Origin: Archilochus colubris | Taxonomy: Eukaryota; Chordata; Aves; Apodiformes; Trochilidae | Direction: 5' to 3' | Assembly: GCA_023079485.1 (NCBI GenBank) | Contig: CM041115.1 | Location: 24,358,863-24,422,862, forward strand | DNA: 64,000 nt | In this document: positions 25,601 to 40,600 of the stretch, one piece after another | Numbering within the stretch: the stretch's first letter is position 1 | Layout: each line of letters begins with the position of its first letter | The notes under the pieces: model-generated | Database searches by the model: none | The model's input: only the letters and a program-made list of their open reading frames with translations | Told to the model about the DNA's origin: nothing | Position numbers and translations under genes: made by a program

Positions 25601-28600
25601 AGGAATGTCACCTTCTTTCTTTATACAGGTTTTAGCCAGAACTGGACTCCATGCTACAATTGTGCAAGACAGAGTTACCAGTACATTTTTTGATCTAGAT
25701 TGGCTGTGTATTAGTCAGCCCTATAAATAGTAGGCCATTTTCTTTGCCTTTGCTACAGAACTACGTATATTTTTTCCTTACATATTACAATTCTGGCAAT
25801 AGAAATCAAATGTATTTCAACATATTATTAGCATCTACATTTTTAGTTAAACATCTTGAAAACTTACATTCATGAGTGTTCAAGGCTTCTTCAAGATGAA
25901 TATAAAAATCAGATTTCTGTGCCAGTACTCCAAGGTTCACTATCTTTGACTAGACAATGAAAGTACAAGAGAGAGTACATGATAATGCAAACTTATTTTT
26001 ACATCTCAATTAGGTATTTTTTCTACTGTCAGAATAAAAGACTTTTAAGAAAGACAGCTTTAATCTAAATGTGTTAAAACTGGTACTTGAAATTCTCTAG
26101 CAAGACTTCACTCAGCACTAAAAAGCATTACGTTTTTCCTTTAGAATACATTATAAAAATACAATGATTCTTGGTTTTACCTGTGTATCATTTTCCTCCT
26201 CTGGAGCAACATATTGGGGTATAAGACCAGGAACTGTTGGGATGAAGAAAGGGGCTGACTTGGGAACTTTTGGTGGCTCTCTTGGTTTATTTCTTTTCTG
26301 TTAATTAGATATTTGAAAAAAAAACCCATTATCATAGTTAGAATATGTGGCAATTTTCTTTGTCAAGAGTTTTATTTTTAGAAAGACTATGAAAACTCTG
26401 AGGACTAATTGAAAAGTAAATATATAGGTAAAATGTTTTGCCACTAAATATATAGCAGCTGATTAGAACAAAAACCGCCCCTCTCCCAAATCTCAGAAAC
26501 TGAAAAGCACCATTTAGTCTTCTACCACAAAATCTTTAAAAACGCTTGGAAAACAGGATCAAATCTTGTGAGTAGGTAAATGCAGCTTAATAGGTCAAGG
26601 GCAAATATATTTGACTGTATATTACTACTTTTTGGGTATTCTTTTTCCTTTTGTGGAAATGCCTGACAGTATTTGGAGTCATAACTTAGAACAGCTCTGC
26701 AGGGACTTATTAGATGCACTGACAAGGAAATACCTGTTGTCAGATAGCTACTTTGCATGGTGCAGAAACAGTAATGGGAAAAGTTATGAAACAATTCCTC
26801 CTTCTGAGGATCTCTTGAATATCCTAGAGAATGTTTAAGACAAATGTCTATTTCACATTACAAGACAAAGAGCCCTTATTTTACCTCCTTCTTAAAAAAT
26901 ACAATCTAAAGTCTTCAGTAGATAAGCAATGGTGTGCTTAGTATCATTACCTTAATAACATCAAGACTGAGGAGATTCTTCCACCTTGATTCTGGTAATG
27001 AGGAAAGGGTCACCAGCTGCTCTCCTAACTGCTCAGGTGAGACATATTCTATCATTTCATCACATTTTTCTTCATCTCCTGCCACATCTACATCTTTACA
27101 GAAGATATGAATTTTATGAACAAATATACTTAATTTTTTTTTTAATTCAAAACAACATCATTCTTTTGTAAATTTGAAAAACACGTGCATAACACCTATA
27201 TACATCTGTGTGCTAGCATAACATACAGCTGAAAAGCTAAAGAAACAATATCTATTAACCTGTGAAATAGTAAGTTTCAATTGCAAGTAATTAAGACTAA
27301 AATGCAGAACTGGGTAAGCAACATTTTTGAAGATTAATAAGATTTTCTGCTTTTGCTGAAATGATATGAAAACAATTTATAGAACTCCTAAAGGAAGAAC
27401 AATGGATTACATTTAAATCATTACCTGTTTTAAAATCTATATACAGCAATCTTAGCTAAGCTGGAAATATGTAGTACTTATGTAGCACTTAAATATGCAC
27501 AATAGTTACAACCTGTTAATAGGTGTGGCTGAAGTGATGCATAAAACCAAAGAAAATCTCAACATTAAAGCAGAATATCACACACCAAAAGATATGCAGT
27601 CTGTAGTGAGTTTTCTCTAGACTATGTCTTGACCAGACGCATTTACTTTCCATCCCTCTTTTTGCAAAGTATTACATGGATGAAACCATGAATGTCACAG
27701 AAAAACCTAAACAAATTAAGAAGTGTAAACTATTAAAGCTCTGAGCATCTGAAGAGGAACATTTACATTTCCTTAAACCAGAAAGTAAGTTAGGTGTTCA
27801 GCTAGCACCGGTTTATAGAACTAAATATTCAAAGGTTTGGGATGAAATCCCATCTCCCTAATTGAAGTACCTAAAATATATAAATGTTTAGTAAAACAAT
27901 CACCATCAAGTATGTTTACCACTCTTTTATGTGGTCAATAGCTAGGTGTGTTTCTCCTTCATCTGGAGATCTAATGGTAGGCACCACTCACTTGGGCAGA
28001 CAGGATCTCCATCTAGAGGCCTTCCAAAGAACAACCATTTATACTAAATGTATCAAAAATGCAATTAAGACCTTCCTTTCACTGGGAATCCAGCACAGAT
28101 ACAGGGGAGGTCAGTTGAATCAAATTCTCTTGCCAACAAGACAAGACAACAGAATGAAACTACCAAAGCATACAGGGAGACAGTAAAGTTGGAGGGAAGT
28201 GGAACAAAGAACAATCCACTTCCCACTACCACACAGTAACATGAATGTCAAACTGGTCTCACTCATGTCAAAAAGAAGGTATTTACAGAACACTGAGATT
28301 AAAGAAGGCTAATAAATAGCACAGATATTTTATTACTTATAAAATCTCCTCGAATATGTGGAGATAATCACAATGTAATTCTTTATGTACTTTTTCTAGA
28401 TTTTAGTAAATAGCATAATGAGTAAGTATGCCACAAACAGCAGAAGCAATAGGAACATGTTCAGAGAAAGAATGCTAAAGCATAATCTTTCACTGCGGAA
28501 ATAAACCATCTTCTTTTGGAAACATCATACCAAGCTGAAAATAAAATACTCTTTCATCTGAAGATTACCTTGCAGTGGGAAGGTATTAGGGCATGTCACT

Positions 28601-31600
28601 GCAGAAGGTTCATAATCTGCTGGAAGGGGCCGTAAAGAGACAAGTGAGTACAGAGCACGATTTGACCTGAAAAGAAAGAACAGCATTTAAAAAACTATTT
28701 TCAGTTGAATGGGAACAAGTATTTTAGAAATTGTTTTTCCTGAAGCCTAACACTACTGCACTACAGCAATTTACCAGGTTCTATTCAAAATTAGTTTTTC
28801 TCATCTACCAGATAAATGAGACATGAAATGCAGTGATACACGTGGTCTGAAAGTCTGAAACACAAAAGTTATGCTTAAGTATTATTACCAAGAATGTGTA
28901 AAACACATGGCATTATGAAGTATGGTTACACGAATCACTGCCAGCTACTATACTTATTTGAAATTGCAAAACTGCTGAGAAAAGCTTCTTTGCACTTAAT
29001 ATGTAAAACACATTATGCAAATATAAATCATTCATCCTGATTTCACCAAATTTCATAGTAGTAATCTTAGCAAATTTCTTTTAAATTTGGAACACAAACA
29101 CAAGTCAATTCTGGCAAACTGTTTTCAGTCAATACAAACCAGAGCCAGGTAAAAACACTTTTTTCACTATTCAAAATGAAGAACTTTTACTTAGAAAGGT
29201 CTAACAATTGAACAACTCAGTCAGAACTTTATGTAACAAATGTACCCTGAAAAATCCATCTATCCATTAAATGGAAAAAACAAAAACAAACCTCAAATCC
29301 CCTAAAAGATGTGTTACTTCAGTACTAGACCTATCCAGTCATTTAGACAGCATGAGACCTACCAATGCTTTAAACCCGTATCAGCAAGAAACTAAACTAA
29401 AAACCTGTTTTACATCTGTGTGGATCCATCCATCTATTAACAGAAACAATAGCAACTTCTGAATTCTACTCAGAAGTATCAAAACACTGTTCTCCTGCTG
29501 TGGGCCAGGATAGAGCTGATTTTCTGTCTTGTAATTTTGCTTTCAGCTAAGTCTTTTGTAAGCAGTGGTACTTGCTGAAATTAATAGAAAGTTTCTCAGT
29601 GTCTGCTTCTAGGACTGATAACACTCCTTGATTACAGTTACTGCTAGAGAACGTCATGCAGAACCAAGGCCACTGCTAAGTTCTGAGGAACATCTTGGGC
29701 TCCAGAAAGAGGAAAGGAGTTAAGAGGTCACACCAGCAACCCTCCCTTAGGGAGAAGCAGACAAGATAAATGACCAAACGAAGTATTGCATCCCATACAC
29801 GTTATACTCGGTGTATTTACTAATTTTTTCCTTTTTGTCATTATTGTTTCATTCACGCTATGTAGTTTAGTTTCCAACCCTTAAGTCTCTCTCCTTTGTT
29901 CTCTCTCCTTTATCAGGGAGTGGAAGGGGACTAATAGAGAACATCTGTCATTTGGTTAACTGTTTGCCCTAACCCTAACCCTAAACCATGACGGATTTAT
30001 TGGCACCCAATGTGTGGCTAAGCTAGTTAGCTTGAGCCCAGTTCAAATTTCGACTCATTTACCTGAATAGTTTGAATTCCAAGTTCTGGAGGATATCCAG
30101 ATGGCTCCACTGAGAGGGAATCAAACTGTTTCCTTTGGAAATTTCACAGGGTTGGAAATTAAACTGATGATGCCATACCTGTGGTATTTAGGGTATGTGA
30201 TATGCTGCTTTGCAGATGGAATGAGTGTTAATAGTTTTAATACGAGCTGCTTGAGAAAAGCAGTTGTGATATGGTCTGCAGTACTAACATACAGTGCAGT
30301 ACATGGTGCAGTGGTGTTTCATAGAGGGATAAAAAACTTTGTTGGTAATTACATTTCCAGTTTCAATTTGAGGAACTGTACCATTCTGTTTCATTTTTGG
30401 TTGATTCTAGTCAAAATGGCATTATGCTTATTATAGTTTTGATTCTCCTGCTTGGTGTTGTTTCTCATATGTGTGTATATATTCTCATATATCCTCATTT
30501 ACTGGTGAGGAGTAAGACAGCTACCACAATTAGGGTAATGAGCACACCCCATAGAGAGAGCGCAGCCATTTCTGCCTCTGCAGCCACTGTTGTCCCCTCC
30601 TTACTCAAGGCCACAACTAGGACACGGCCGGGGAGCATTGCCAGCGTATCTGCTACAGCTGCGGCTGTTGCCTCCACCCCCCCTGACACTGTTGCTGCTC
30701 AGAACGTGAGCCCTGCTGCTCTGCTGCTGCTGCAGACACCACAGCCTCTCCCCCACAATCCACTAGGAGAAAAGCAAAACAAAAGAAGTCAGATCTTAGC
30801 CCTAGTCCTTCAAAGTCTTTACAAGATGACCAGGTGATAGAGCAGACAAGAGGATATGACCTCTCCTCGCAGAGCAGCTAAAGCAGAGTCACCTGAACAG
30901 GAGGACTCAGAATCAGAAGAATATGTTCAGTCCTATTCCACGAGGGACTTACATACTCTGAGAAAAGACTTTGGCCATCTTGCAGGTGAACCACTCCAGT
31001 TCTGAGCAGACCCAGAAGCTCACAGTTAAGTCATGGGGGAAACTTGCTCCACCTACTTCTCCTGCCTTTAGAGGGTATGAACTGGTTTTGGTTAACTAGG
31101 AGAGTGTTCCTGAAATACTCCCAGCACTCACTAGCTCCTTTACCCTCCATGGGATCCCTTCCATCTGAGCCCTGAGCAAGCTGGAGTTTGATCTTCTAAA
31201 ATCTAGAATCAACCTTCATTGTGCTCAGCAGGATCCCAAACTCCACAGTTACTGCAGCCAAGTCTGTCATAAACCGAGATATCACAGAGCAGGTTTTCTT
31301 GGTTAATGAGTAGTAAGTCCAGTTGTGTCCCATTCCTGGTTGGCAGATCCAACATTTGTGTAGGGAATAGTCTTCTGCTCATGACATAACAGGATTTCTT
31401 TACAGTAACAGAAACATTTAGAAAAACAATTACCAGAATAAATATTTTAATCACAAGAGATTTCAAGATTTATGAAACACAATAATAGAGAATGCCTGAC
31501 TTATTTTTTTAACAAAACTAGTAAACTATGGATATTGTAAGAACAAACCTTTCTTTGCAAAAAAGATTACTAAAAGAGTTCTTTACCATTTCAAATTCTG

Positions 31601-34600
31601 TGTGACAATTACATACTCACCACAAATAAATTCCAAGATCATCCACATGTGCAGAAGCTAGAAAATCTCCTGTGGGAGACATAGCAAGGCTGACAGCTGC
31701 AGACTCTACCAGAAAACAATCTATAAGGCTAAGGAGAGAAAATACAACAAAGCAAATCTCAGCAAGATGAGCTTCGGTATCTATGCATACCTGACTGAAT
31801 GTAAGCAGGACACTGGAAGTATGCACACAAACTATTGTATAGTAAGTATTAAAATATGACCTACAAACTTAGCAAATGAATGGTTCTGTGCAACTCCTCC
31901 CCTTCTAAACTGCTAAAATCAGGTAAAGCTGGTACATTTATGCTGCCTCCCTAAAACATGCACATTCTGCAGAAAATATGATGAACCCACATTCAACTCC
32001 TTATGCTAAACATTTACAGTTTTTGTGGCCATAAATTTTGTACTTCTAACCAACACTATGCTGCTCTCAATTCATATTTTAATGGTTGGCCCTTAATTGT
32101 CAATTCCTCCTCTCATGATAATTCATATATACATGGTTAACACTAGGACCTGAAGTTCCTAAAGCACAAGCTGTATACTGCAAAATGTTATTATCTACAG
32201 CAATTTGTTTTGAAATTACCATTGTCAAAAATACTGTGTCCCATTTGCCCCATAAGTATAAGGGGCCAGATAGGATCCATGCAAGGGTACTGACAGAGCT
32301 CGCAAACATGCTCACACCAAAGCACTTTCCACCACTTGCCAGAAGCTCTGGCTAACTGGGGAGGCTCCAGTAGACTGGAGGTTAACAAATCCTCTACAGA
32401 GGAGGGATGGAAGCATCACAGGAACCACAGGCCTGTTAAAGCCAGGAAAGATTATAGAATCATAGAATAATGAAGGGACCTCTAAAGGTCATCTAATCCA
32501 CCACCTCTGCAGTGAGCAGGGATATCCTCAACTAGATCAGGTTGCTCAGAACCTTGTTGAGCCCCACCTTGAATATCTCCAGGGATGAGGCCTTGACTAC
32601 CTTCCCTGTGCAGCTTGTTCCATTTTTCCATTACCCGCATGGTAAACAACTTTTTCCTAACATCCGATCTAAATCTACTCTAACTTAAAAACATTGCCCC
32701 TCTTCCTACCACTACAAGACCCTGCAAACAGTCCCTCTCTAGCCCTCCTGTAGGCCACCCCCCCAGCTACTGGAAGGTCGCTATGAGGTCTCCCCGGAGC
32801 CTTCTCCATGCTGAACAATCCCAGCTCCTTTGGCCTGTCTTCATAGGAGAGGTGGAACAGCCATCATACGGCATGCACAGGACAACAAGGTGATCAGATC
32901 CAGTCAGCATGGGCTCATGAAAAGCAGAACCTGCTTGACTAATATGATCTCTTTATAATAAAGTTTGGTTTGGACACAAGAAGAAAGCTTTTACAATGAA
33001 CATGGTGAGACTCTATAACAGGCTGACAAGAAAAGTTACAGACATCCCATCACTGGAAGCATTCAAGGCTAGGTTGGATGGGTCTTTTGAGCAACCTAGT
33101 CTAGTGGAAGATGTCCCTGCCCACAGCAAGGGGGGTGGACTAGATTTCTGAAGATCACTTCTAATTCAAACTATGATTCTATAAATACACATTCTTATGT
33201 GTACAATTCACCTTAAGACATCTCTTGCCATTTAGATTACAGTGCTGCTTCCAAAGAATGGACACCGTCCCCCATAGCATTCTCCTGAAAAAGCTGTCAG
33301 CCCACAGCTTGGACAGGAGCACCCTGTGCTGGATTAGGAACTGGCTGGAGGGCCGGGCCCAGAGAGTGGTGGTGAACGGGGCTGCATCCAGTTGGTGTCC
33401 GGTCACTAGTGGTGTCCCCCAGGGATCAGTATTGGGCCCAGTTCTGTTTAACATCTTTATTGACGACTTAGACGAAGGGATTGAGTCCATCATCAGCAAA
33501 TTCGCAGATGACACCAAGCTGGGAGGAAGTGTGGACCAACTCGAAGGCAGGAGGGCTCTGCAGAGGGACCTGGACAGACTAGGGAGCTGGGCCGATTCCA
33601 ACGGGACGAGGTTCAACAAGGCCAAGTGCCGGGTCCTGCACTTTGGCCACAACAACCCCATGCAGCGCTACAGGCTGGGCACAGAGTGGCTGGAGAGCAG
33701 CCAGGCAGAAAGGGACCTGGGAGTCTGCATCGACAAGAAACTGAACATGAGCCAGCAGTGTGCCCAGGTGGCCAAGAAGGCCAATGGCATCCTGGCCTGT
33801 ATCAGAAACAGCGTCACCAGCAGGTCCAGGGAGGTGATTCTTCCCCTGTACTCAGTGCTGGTTAGGCCACACCTCGAGTACTGTGTCCAGTTCTGGGCCC
33901 CTCAGTTTAAGAAGGATGTAGAGGTCCTGGAACAGGTCCAAAGGAGGGCAACCAGGCTGGTGAAGGGACTCGAGCACAGGCCTATGAGGAGAGGCTGAGA
34001 GAGCTGGGGCTGTTCAGCCTGAAGAAGAGGAGGCTCAGGGGAGACCTCATTGCTGCCTACAACTACCTGATAGGAGGCTGTAGCGAGGTGGGAACTGGAC
34101 TCTTTTCACAGACGACCTTCAACAAGACAAGAGGACACAGTCTTAAGTTGTGCCAGGGGAGGTTTAGGTTAGATATTAGAAAGAATTTCTTCACGGAGAG
34201 GGTGATTAGGCTATGGAATGGGCTGCCCGGGGAGGTGGTAGATTCTCCGTCCCTGGAGACATTTAAAAAAAGACTGGATGTGGCACTCAGTGCCATGGTC
34301 TAGCAACTGCTCCGGTGGGTCAAGGGTTGGACTAGATGATCTCTGAGGTCCCTTCCAACCCGGACAATTCTATGATTCTATGATTCTATGAATTCACACT
34401 CATTCACACTACATGAAAACACCAGGTTTCATCATTAGATCTTCAAGACACTCTTGTTCTGTATAGTCAGAAAAAGGCACATACTGCTAGCATCACACAA
34501 AACTAAAATACTGGTTACTGAGTTGTTACACCATGTACAACTCTGATTATCACATAGTAGATGCTGGTGCCAGACAATCAAGCTTTTTGCCTCTTAACAG

Positions 34601-37600
34601 ACAGAAGAGGGATTATAATAAATCTATGCTATGTTTTTAAACAGACTCACCATCCAGAGGGAAGGTCCCAAGTCTTAATGGTACGGTCCATTGATGAAGT
34701 TATTAGCCAACGACCATCAGGACTGAAAGTCTAAAAAAAAAGTCAATTTAATGGCACAACTGACATGTGAGTTTCTTTAGGAGGTCTTGCTTTACACAGT
34801 TCAAGATCAGATTGTTATTTAGCATAACTAAACAAAATTAACACTACCTTATTGAAAGGGAAAAAAGGACAAAAATGGAAGCTATTTCAGAATAGGTGTA
34901 AATATATGGTGCAGATGCTTTTACTAACAGCCCAATGTACTTTGTTCCTTGCTTTTATGCTAATGATGAAAACCACTGAGCATAAAACTGAACAAATGAA
35001 TACTAGCACTGAATTTAATTCAGAATTAAATAAAAAACTATAAACTATTTCAATGAACACTATAAAGCACTGTTACACAAGATGTAAAATAAGGAATTAA
35101 CATAGTGTGTTTCACAATCTCCAGTCTGGTTCACCTCCATATATACAGTACAGTCAAGATTACTGCACAACTTCACTCCTCAGTGGGTTTTTCATTATTA
35201 CTAATACTTTATTTTATTAAACCCCGAATTAGCATGTTGCAAAGTTATAGTAAAATTCCAAAGTACAGTAAAAATGGCCACTTGAACACCATACACTTTA
35301 ACTTAAAAACAAACATGGCCAAAACTGCTATAGAGCTGAACATCAACCCTACTCTTCATTGAACATTATACTCAGGGACTTAATAGACAGAGAAATCTAC
35401 CATATTTATAACAACTTAAGTACTTGTATGTCACCTGTTGTTACAGAAAGTAAGTTAATTACCATGTCATTAATCCGTCCATAGTGTCCTGAGAACATCC
35501 TGACAATCTTCCTGGTTTCTATATCCAAAATACTAATACTGAAGTCATCCAAGGCAACTCCCAGTATACCACTGCAAAGAATCATTATCACATATGACAA
35601 TGAATTCTCAAAGACAAAAAATGGAAACACTTGCTCAAAACATCTTTTATCCTGAGAATCTCAGATAAACAGAATTACATTCCTTAAGTCTAACAAAATT
35701 CCTTGAGGTCATTCATGTCTGTCAACTAGTTGTCAGTTATATTTCAAAGCATCAGAAATTTAAACTTTATTAGAGTATCTGGTTGCCATCCTAGACTTAC
35801 GTACTTACACCAAAACCATATTCACATTAAAGAGCTTCAGTTTCTTACCTGTCTCGGTGAAGCAGAATTCCACTTGGAGAAGAAGAAAGCTCAGTAGAGT
35901 AAACTAAATCTTTAGATTTGAATTTCCAAAATTTAATTAATCCTTCACTACCAGCTGTGATTATCAGCTGGTTTAATCCATCCACTGCTACCCCCCTAAT
36001 GGCCCCCTCATGTGCTGCAAATCAAGGGAAAAAAAGTTGCATGTCAGAATTTACACACAGCATGGTAACCAGCAGAATGCCAAACACTACTCTTTATGAC
36101 TTCATCTAAACACACTAAATGAGCAGCAAGCTTGTGACAGAATTCTCAAGTAACCTGACAAGATTGCTCAAATACAAGTTTTTTCATCAGTTCAGAAAAC
36201 AAAATGCTTTCAAGTAAAAACTTAGAACACAATACAAAAATTGTCAGTAATTGAAGCTGAATATTCGCTTCAACTGCTTTGAAGCTTTTATATCTGTCTT
36301 CAGTTTGGACAGATGGCTTTTTCCAAATGTGAGATTTGAAGTACTTTTTTAATCACTTGTGGAATGCCTTCAGTGGCCCTGAGCACCCCAGGAAGATTTA
36401 CATCTTCAAATCTGGCACAAAGTCTGGGAGCTTTCCTAGCATACTTTACACTGCAATGTAAAGGTAAGGCACAGCTCCTCTGTTTTGGATCAATTTCATT
36501 TCTCAATGTATGCCTAGGGCCTCTGACCAGTAGCCAAATACAAAATTCATCCCATTATCAAGAACTGATTTTATTAGGAGACTATTTCATGCCTGCTACA
36601 CCATCCAGCTTTTAGAAGCCCAGGAAGATTTAAAGGTTCATCAGGAGTTGTTCCTTATTTCTAAAACAACAAAAAAAACCAATGAGATAACAAGAGCCCT
36701 ATTATGAACTGCAGACCTACAAAAGAACACCAAACATACACAAGTACACATGACATGAAACATGTATGTACACATCATTAAAGGAGAAGTCTGAACGCTG
36801 CCATGTACATTAAGACCCCAGTTTGCAGCTGGGTAATTGAAAACAGAAGCATTTACAAAGAACTAGACTTGATTCCTTATGCATGTAAAGCATTATTTCA
36901 TTTTTAAGCCAGGAACAGAATACAAATGGGAAAAATCTACCCCAGAGATAGAACCCTTTAACAAGAAGCCAAGTAATGGCAATGTGGTTAATTCAAAAAG
37001 GGCTGAGACCAGGTGTTCTTGTTTTAGTGCTAACCATTTCAGTAACTGACAATTTTGTGTTAATTAAAACAAACATACGCTAACATCACAGCTGTTAAAA
37101 CCAGCAGAGATCCTATCCCTCAGAATAAGTTTCAAAGGATTTCTGATTACGGTGCACGATAGGACATTGTAGGATAATTGGAGAAGCTGAAAAGATTCAA
37201 AAATTCATCTCAGAAGTTATACTAAATTTACTAGATGACATAAAAGCAGGGTATTGCTGTTCTGTTAACAGCCAATATAGTAAAATATAAACAGCAATTC
37301 TTACCTCTTTCTTTGCCATAACATCCTCTGTGAATGCCAGACTGAATGTTATACACATCCACCCGTCCAGTTGACAGCCCAATTACAGCAAAGTTCCCAC
37401 ATGAGGTAATGTCAACTGCCTTTTAAGGGGAAAAAACCACTTATTAAAACGATTTTTAAAGTGTATATCTAATTGGAAAGTTGTTATAATATTATGTAGC
37501 ACACCAGGAATACAATAATAAAACAATGTTTCTATTAGACTTCAAGGAAAACTTCACAGAACACAGATCAGTTTATGGTAGAGAGAGCAGCTCTTAAAAT

Positions 37601-40600
37601 AAGCAAATAGTCAACTAATAATAATGTAGCAGTACATTCTTATGAAGGAAAGCAGAACAATGACCTTAGTGACAATGACCAGGAGTCATATGTAGTAACA
37701 TCAACATTGTAACCTAAATTATTAACCTATATAACCAAGAGATACAGAAATTCAATTCCTAAGATGAATTCCAAGCATGCTGACTATGTGCCTCTTTTCA
37801 ATAACTATATTGACAATGGCATCCCAAAGTAGGGTAAACTCGCATGGAGTTGAATAGTAAGAAACAAATAAACAATGGTCCAGATTTCTTTGGAAAGGCA
37901 CAGTCCAAAGAATCTAGCAGTTAAAAGAAAAACAGGTATTTACAACTGAACTGATTCTGTCTACCACTTAACTGCCTGTTTCTGGGACCCTCAACAAAAA
38001 AAGGATGTGGAGCTTTTGGAGTGAGTCCAGAGAGGGTCCACAAAGATGATCAGCACTGGAATGCCACTCCTATGAAAACAAATTGAGAAACTTGGGGTTG
38101 TTCAGCTTGGAAAAGAGAAGGCCCCCAGGAAATCCCATAGCAGCCTTCCAATACCTGAATGGGGCCTACAGGAAAGCTGGGGAGGGACTTCTTACAAGGG
38201 CATGTAGGGACAGAATGAGGGGTAATGGCTTTAAATTGGAAAAGGGCAGATTTAGATTAGACATTAGGAGGAAACCCTTCACTCTGAGTTTGGTGAGATA
38301 CTGGAAGAGGCTGGCAAGGGAGGCTGTGGACTTCCCCTCCCTGGAGGTGGTCAAGACCAGGTTGGATAGGGCTTGGAGCAACCCAGTCTAGCACAAGGTG
38401 ACTCTGATCATGGTGGGAGAGGATGGAATGAGATGATCTCTAAGGTCCCTTCCCTCCCGAAAGATTCTATGACTCTATAATACTCAGCATGAGGTCAGAA
38501 AAACAATTTATCACAACTGTATGATAGCCTAGCACACAATAACTACTAGTTCTGCAAGCCCATAAGCCTCAGGCAACATTATATCTTGCATTGAGTGTTT
38601 CTGCCTAGTGAAAGCTGTAAAGCATTCTAAAGGGAATATCCTGACTGCCATTTGGAATTTTTTCTGTACGGCAAAAACCAGTCATCTTCATCAATTTGTT
38701 TTCACAGACCAAGTTCATCATCACAGCCATACAGTCAGCTCTAGATCATTACAACAGATTAAAGGTAAGCATCAGCCACCTATCTGAATCAGAAAATAAA
38801 ATCTGAACTTATCTATTTTTTCATTTAACACCCAGGTTATGAAGAATTTTTCTTAAGACACTACAAAACAGCTAAGAAGACACCCTGAGTTGGCAGAAAA
38901 CACTCTGCAAAGCAAATAAAACAGATCTCTATAGTGCTTTTTCATTCTAAGCATTCCTTCTGTACAACCACAAATCAAAATAGCACATGCTGTAATGCTG
39001 AAGAAACATCATCTGAAATAAACTTACTGTTGCATATACACCAATGGGTTTGTGTTTGCTAAATTCTTCTGGTCTCAGTTTATGAGCTCCCATGGAAGTT
39101 TTCTGATAGTTCCACGTTGTACATGTTATATACCCTTGGTGGCAGGCAACAATGCCATCCCAGTCACTCTGATGGGCCACTTCTGCAAAGTAACACAGTC
39201 TTCTTAGAAGCAATAATTCTGAAGTGAAATATGACCTTCTAAGATCACACGAAAGAGTACTATGAAATACTTGTACGGAGAACAGTTCATACTTAATGTT
39301 ATTGAACAGACAAAAGGCTACATTTCAGCAAATGGCTGTGCATACACTATTGTAACTAAAATGCTAACAAAACCAAAAGCTAACAAGATGATAAGCATTT
39401 ATTGTTGTATGTTATGTTTAATTTCTTTGTGTATTTGAGTCTATGGGGTTTGGAAATACATATTTTAAAATATATATGTTATATATAAATATATATATAT
39501 GTTATATAAAATATAGATATGTTAAATATAATATATATATGTTTAACATGTATGCATATATTTTAACTAGATTACCATATTGAAACAGAGTTTAAGAGCT
39601 ACATCTGCTACATGTAGCAAAGGGCTTTTCTACATTTGAAAGAAAATTGTTTCTCAAAAGCTCAGTATCCAAAATTTGTAGTCAATTATGGTTTATGGAG
39701 ATCCAGATAAGCAGCAAGTTTGCTTTTTTAATTTCTACATTTTAAAGAAGAGAGTTTGAAATGGGGTATTCCTAGAACCTCAAGGAATAAAAAAAGCAGA
39801 TACAACTGATTCACTTCACCAAAGACAATATAGCAAAAAAGAAACTTTTTTTAACAGGGTGTGTAGCAGTAGAACAAGGTGTAATGGCCTTAAACTGGAA
39901 GATAATTAGACTGGAAATTAGGATTATATTCTTCACTGTGGAGGTGGTGAGACAGTGGCAGAGGTTCCCCAGGGAAGCTGTGGATGGCCCCTCACTGGCA
40001 GTGTCCAACGCCAGACTGGATGGGGCTTTGAGCAGCCTGGTCTAGTGGGAAGTGTCCCTGTCCATGCAGGAGGGTTGGCACTACTTTAAGGTCCCTTCCA
40101 ACCTAAACTATTATATGATTAAAATGTACTTAGGTAACTGTTTTCTTATGTCCCTGAACACACGTAAGGCAACTCTACCAACTTAAATCACTGAGGCAAG
40201 TTTACTATCAATTTTAAAAGTGCATACACACACAAACACACACACACAAACACACACACACACACACAGCTACATCTAAGACAAAATAAACTTCAAGTCT
40301 GAAGACAAGGTAACTAATTTAATGAAACTTATTTTGATGAAGCAAAGATAACTGCAATTCTGCCTCAAAAAGTTAGGTTCACTATTTGCATACTGAATTA
40401 AAAATGAACAGAGTAACTGATTCAGTAAACTGAATAATTCTGAGAAGGGACTGAAATAAAGGAAATTATGTTTCAAAATCAGCTGCTATAACTAAGCTTT
40501 CCCCAGGTGACAAAGACCTTACTCCCTCCTAATTGCTGGTTCTTCAGCCTGGAATAACATACACCAGAAGATTCTAGCTCCTGTGCTGGAGATTTTCAAG

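Larger units (their letters stand above)
22639..28568 (-). other. WDR36 introns 22-18 (between the listed exons)
   Basis: Introns: 22639-23815, 24004-25867, 25950-26180, 26298-26950, 27094-28568. AT-rich with no CR1 copies recognised; the only unusual content is the 158-codon frame in intron 21. Confidence 0.7.
34731..37304 (-). other. WDR36 introns 15-13
   Basis: Introns: 34731-35462, 35572-35848, 36015-37304. No repeats or additional exons recognised. Confidence 0.7.

Noticed and set aside
26611..26838. 75-residue plus-strand frame in WDR36 intron 19
   Set aside because: Somewhat protein-like but short, antisense, and without splice or promoter signals; no family recognised.
29967..29984. 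Chromosome-fusion scar suggested by telomeric repeats
   Set aside because: Only three units, on one strand, exactly at an LTR end; an LTR feature or local expansion is simpler.
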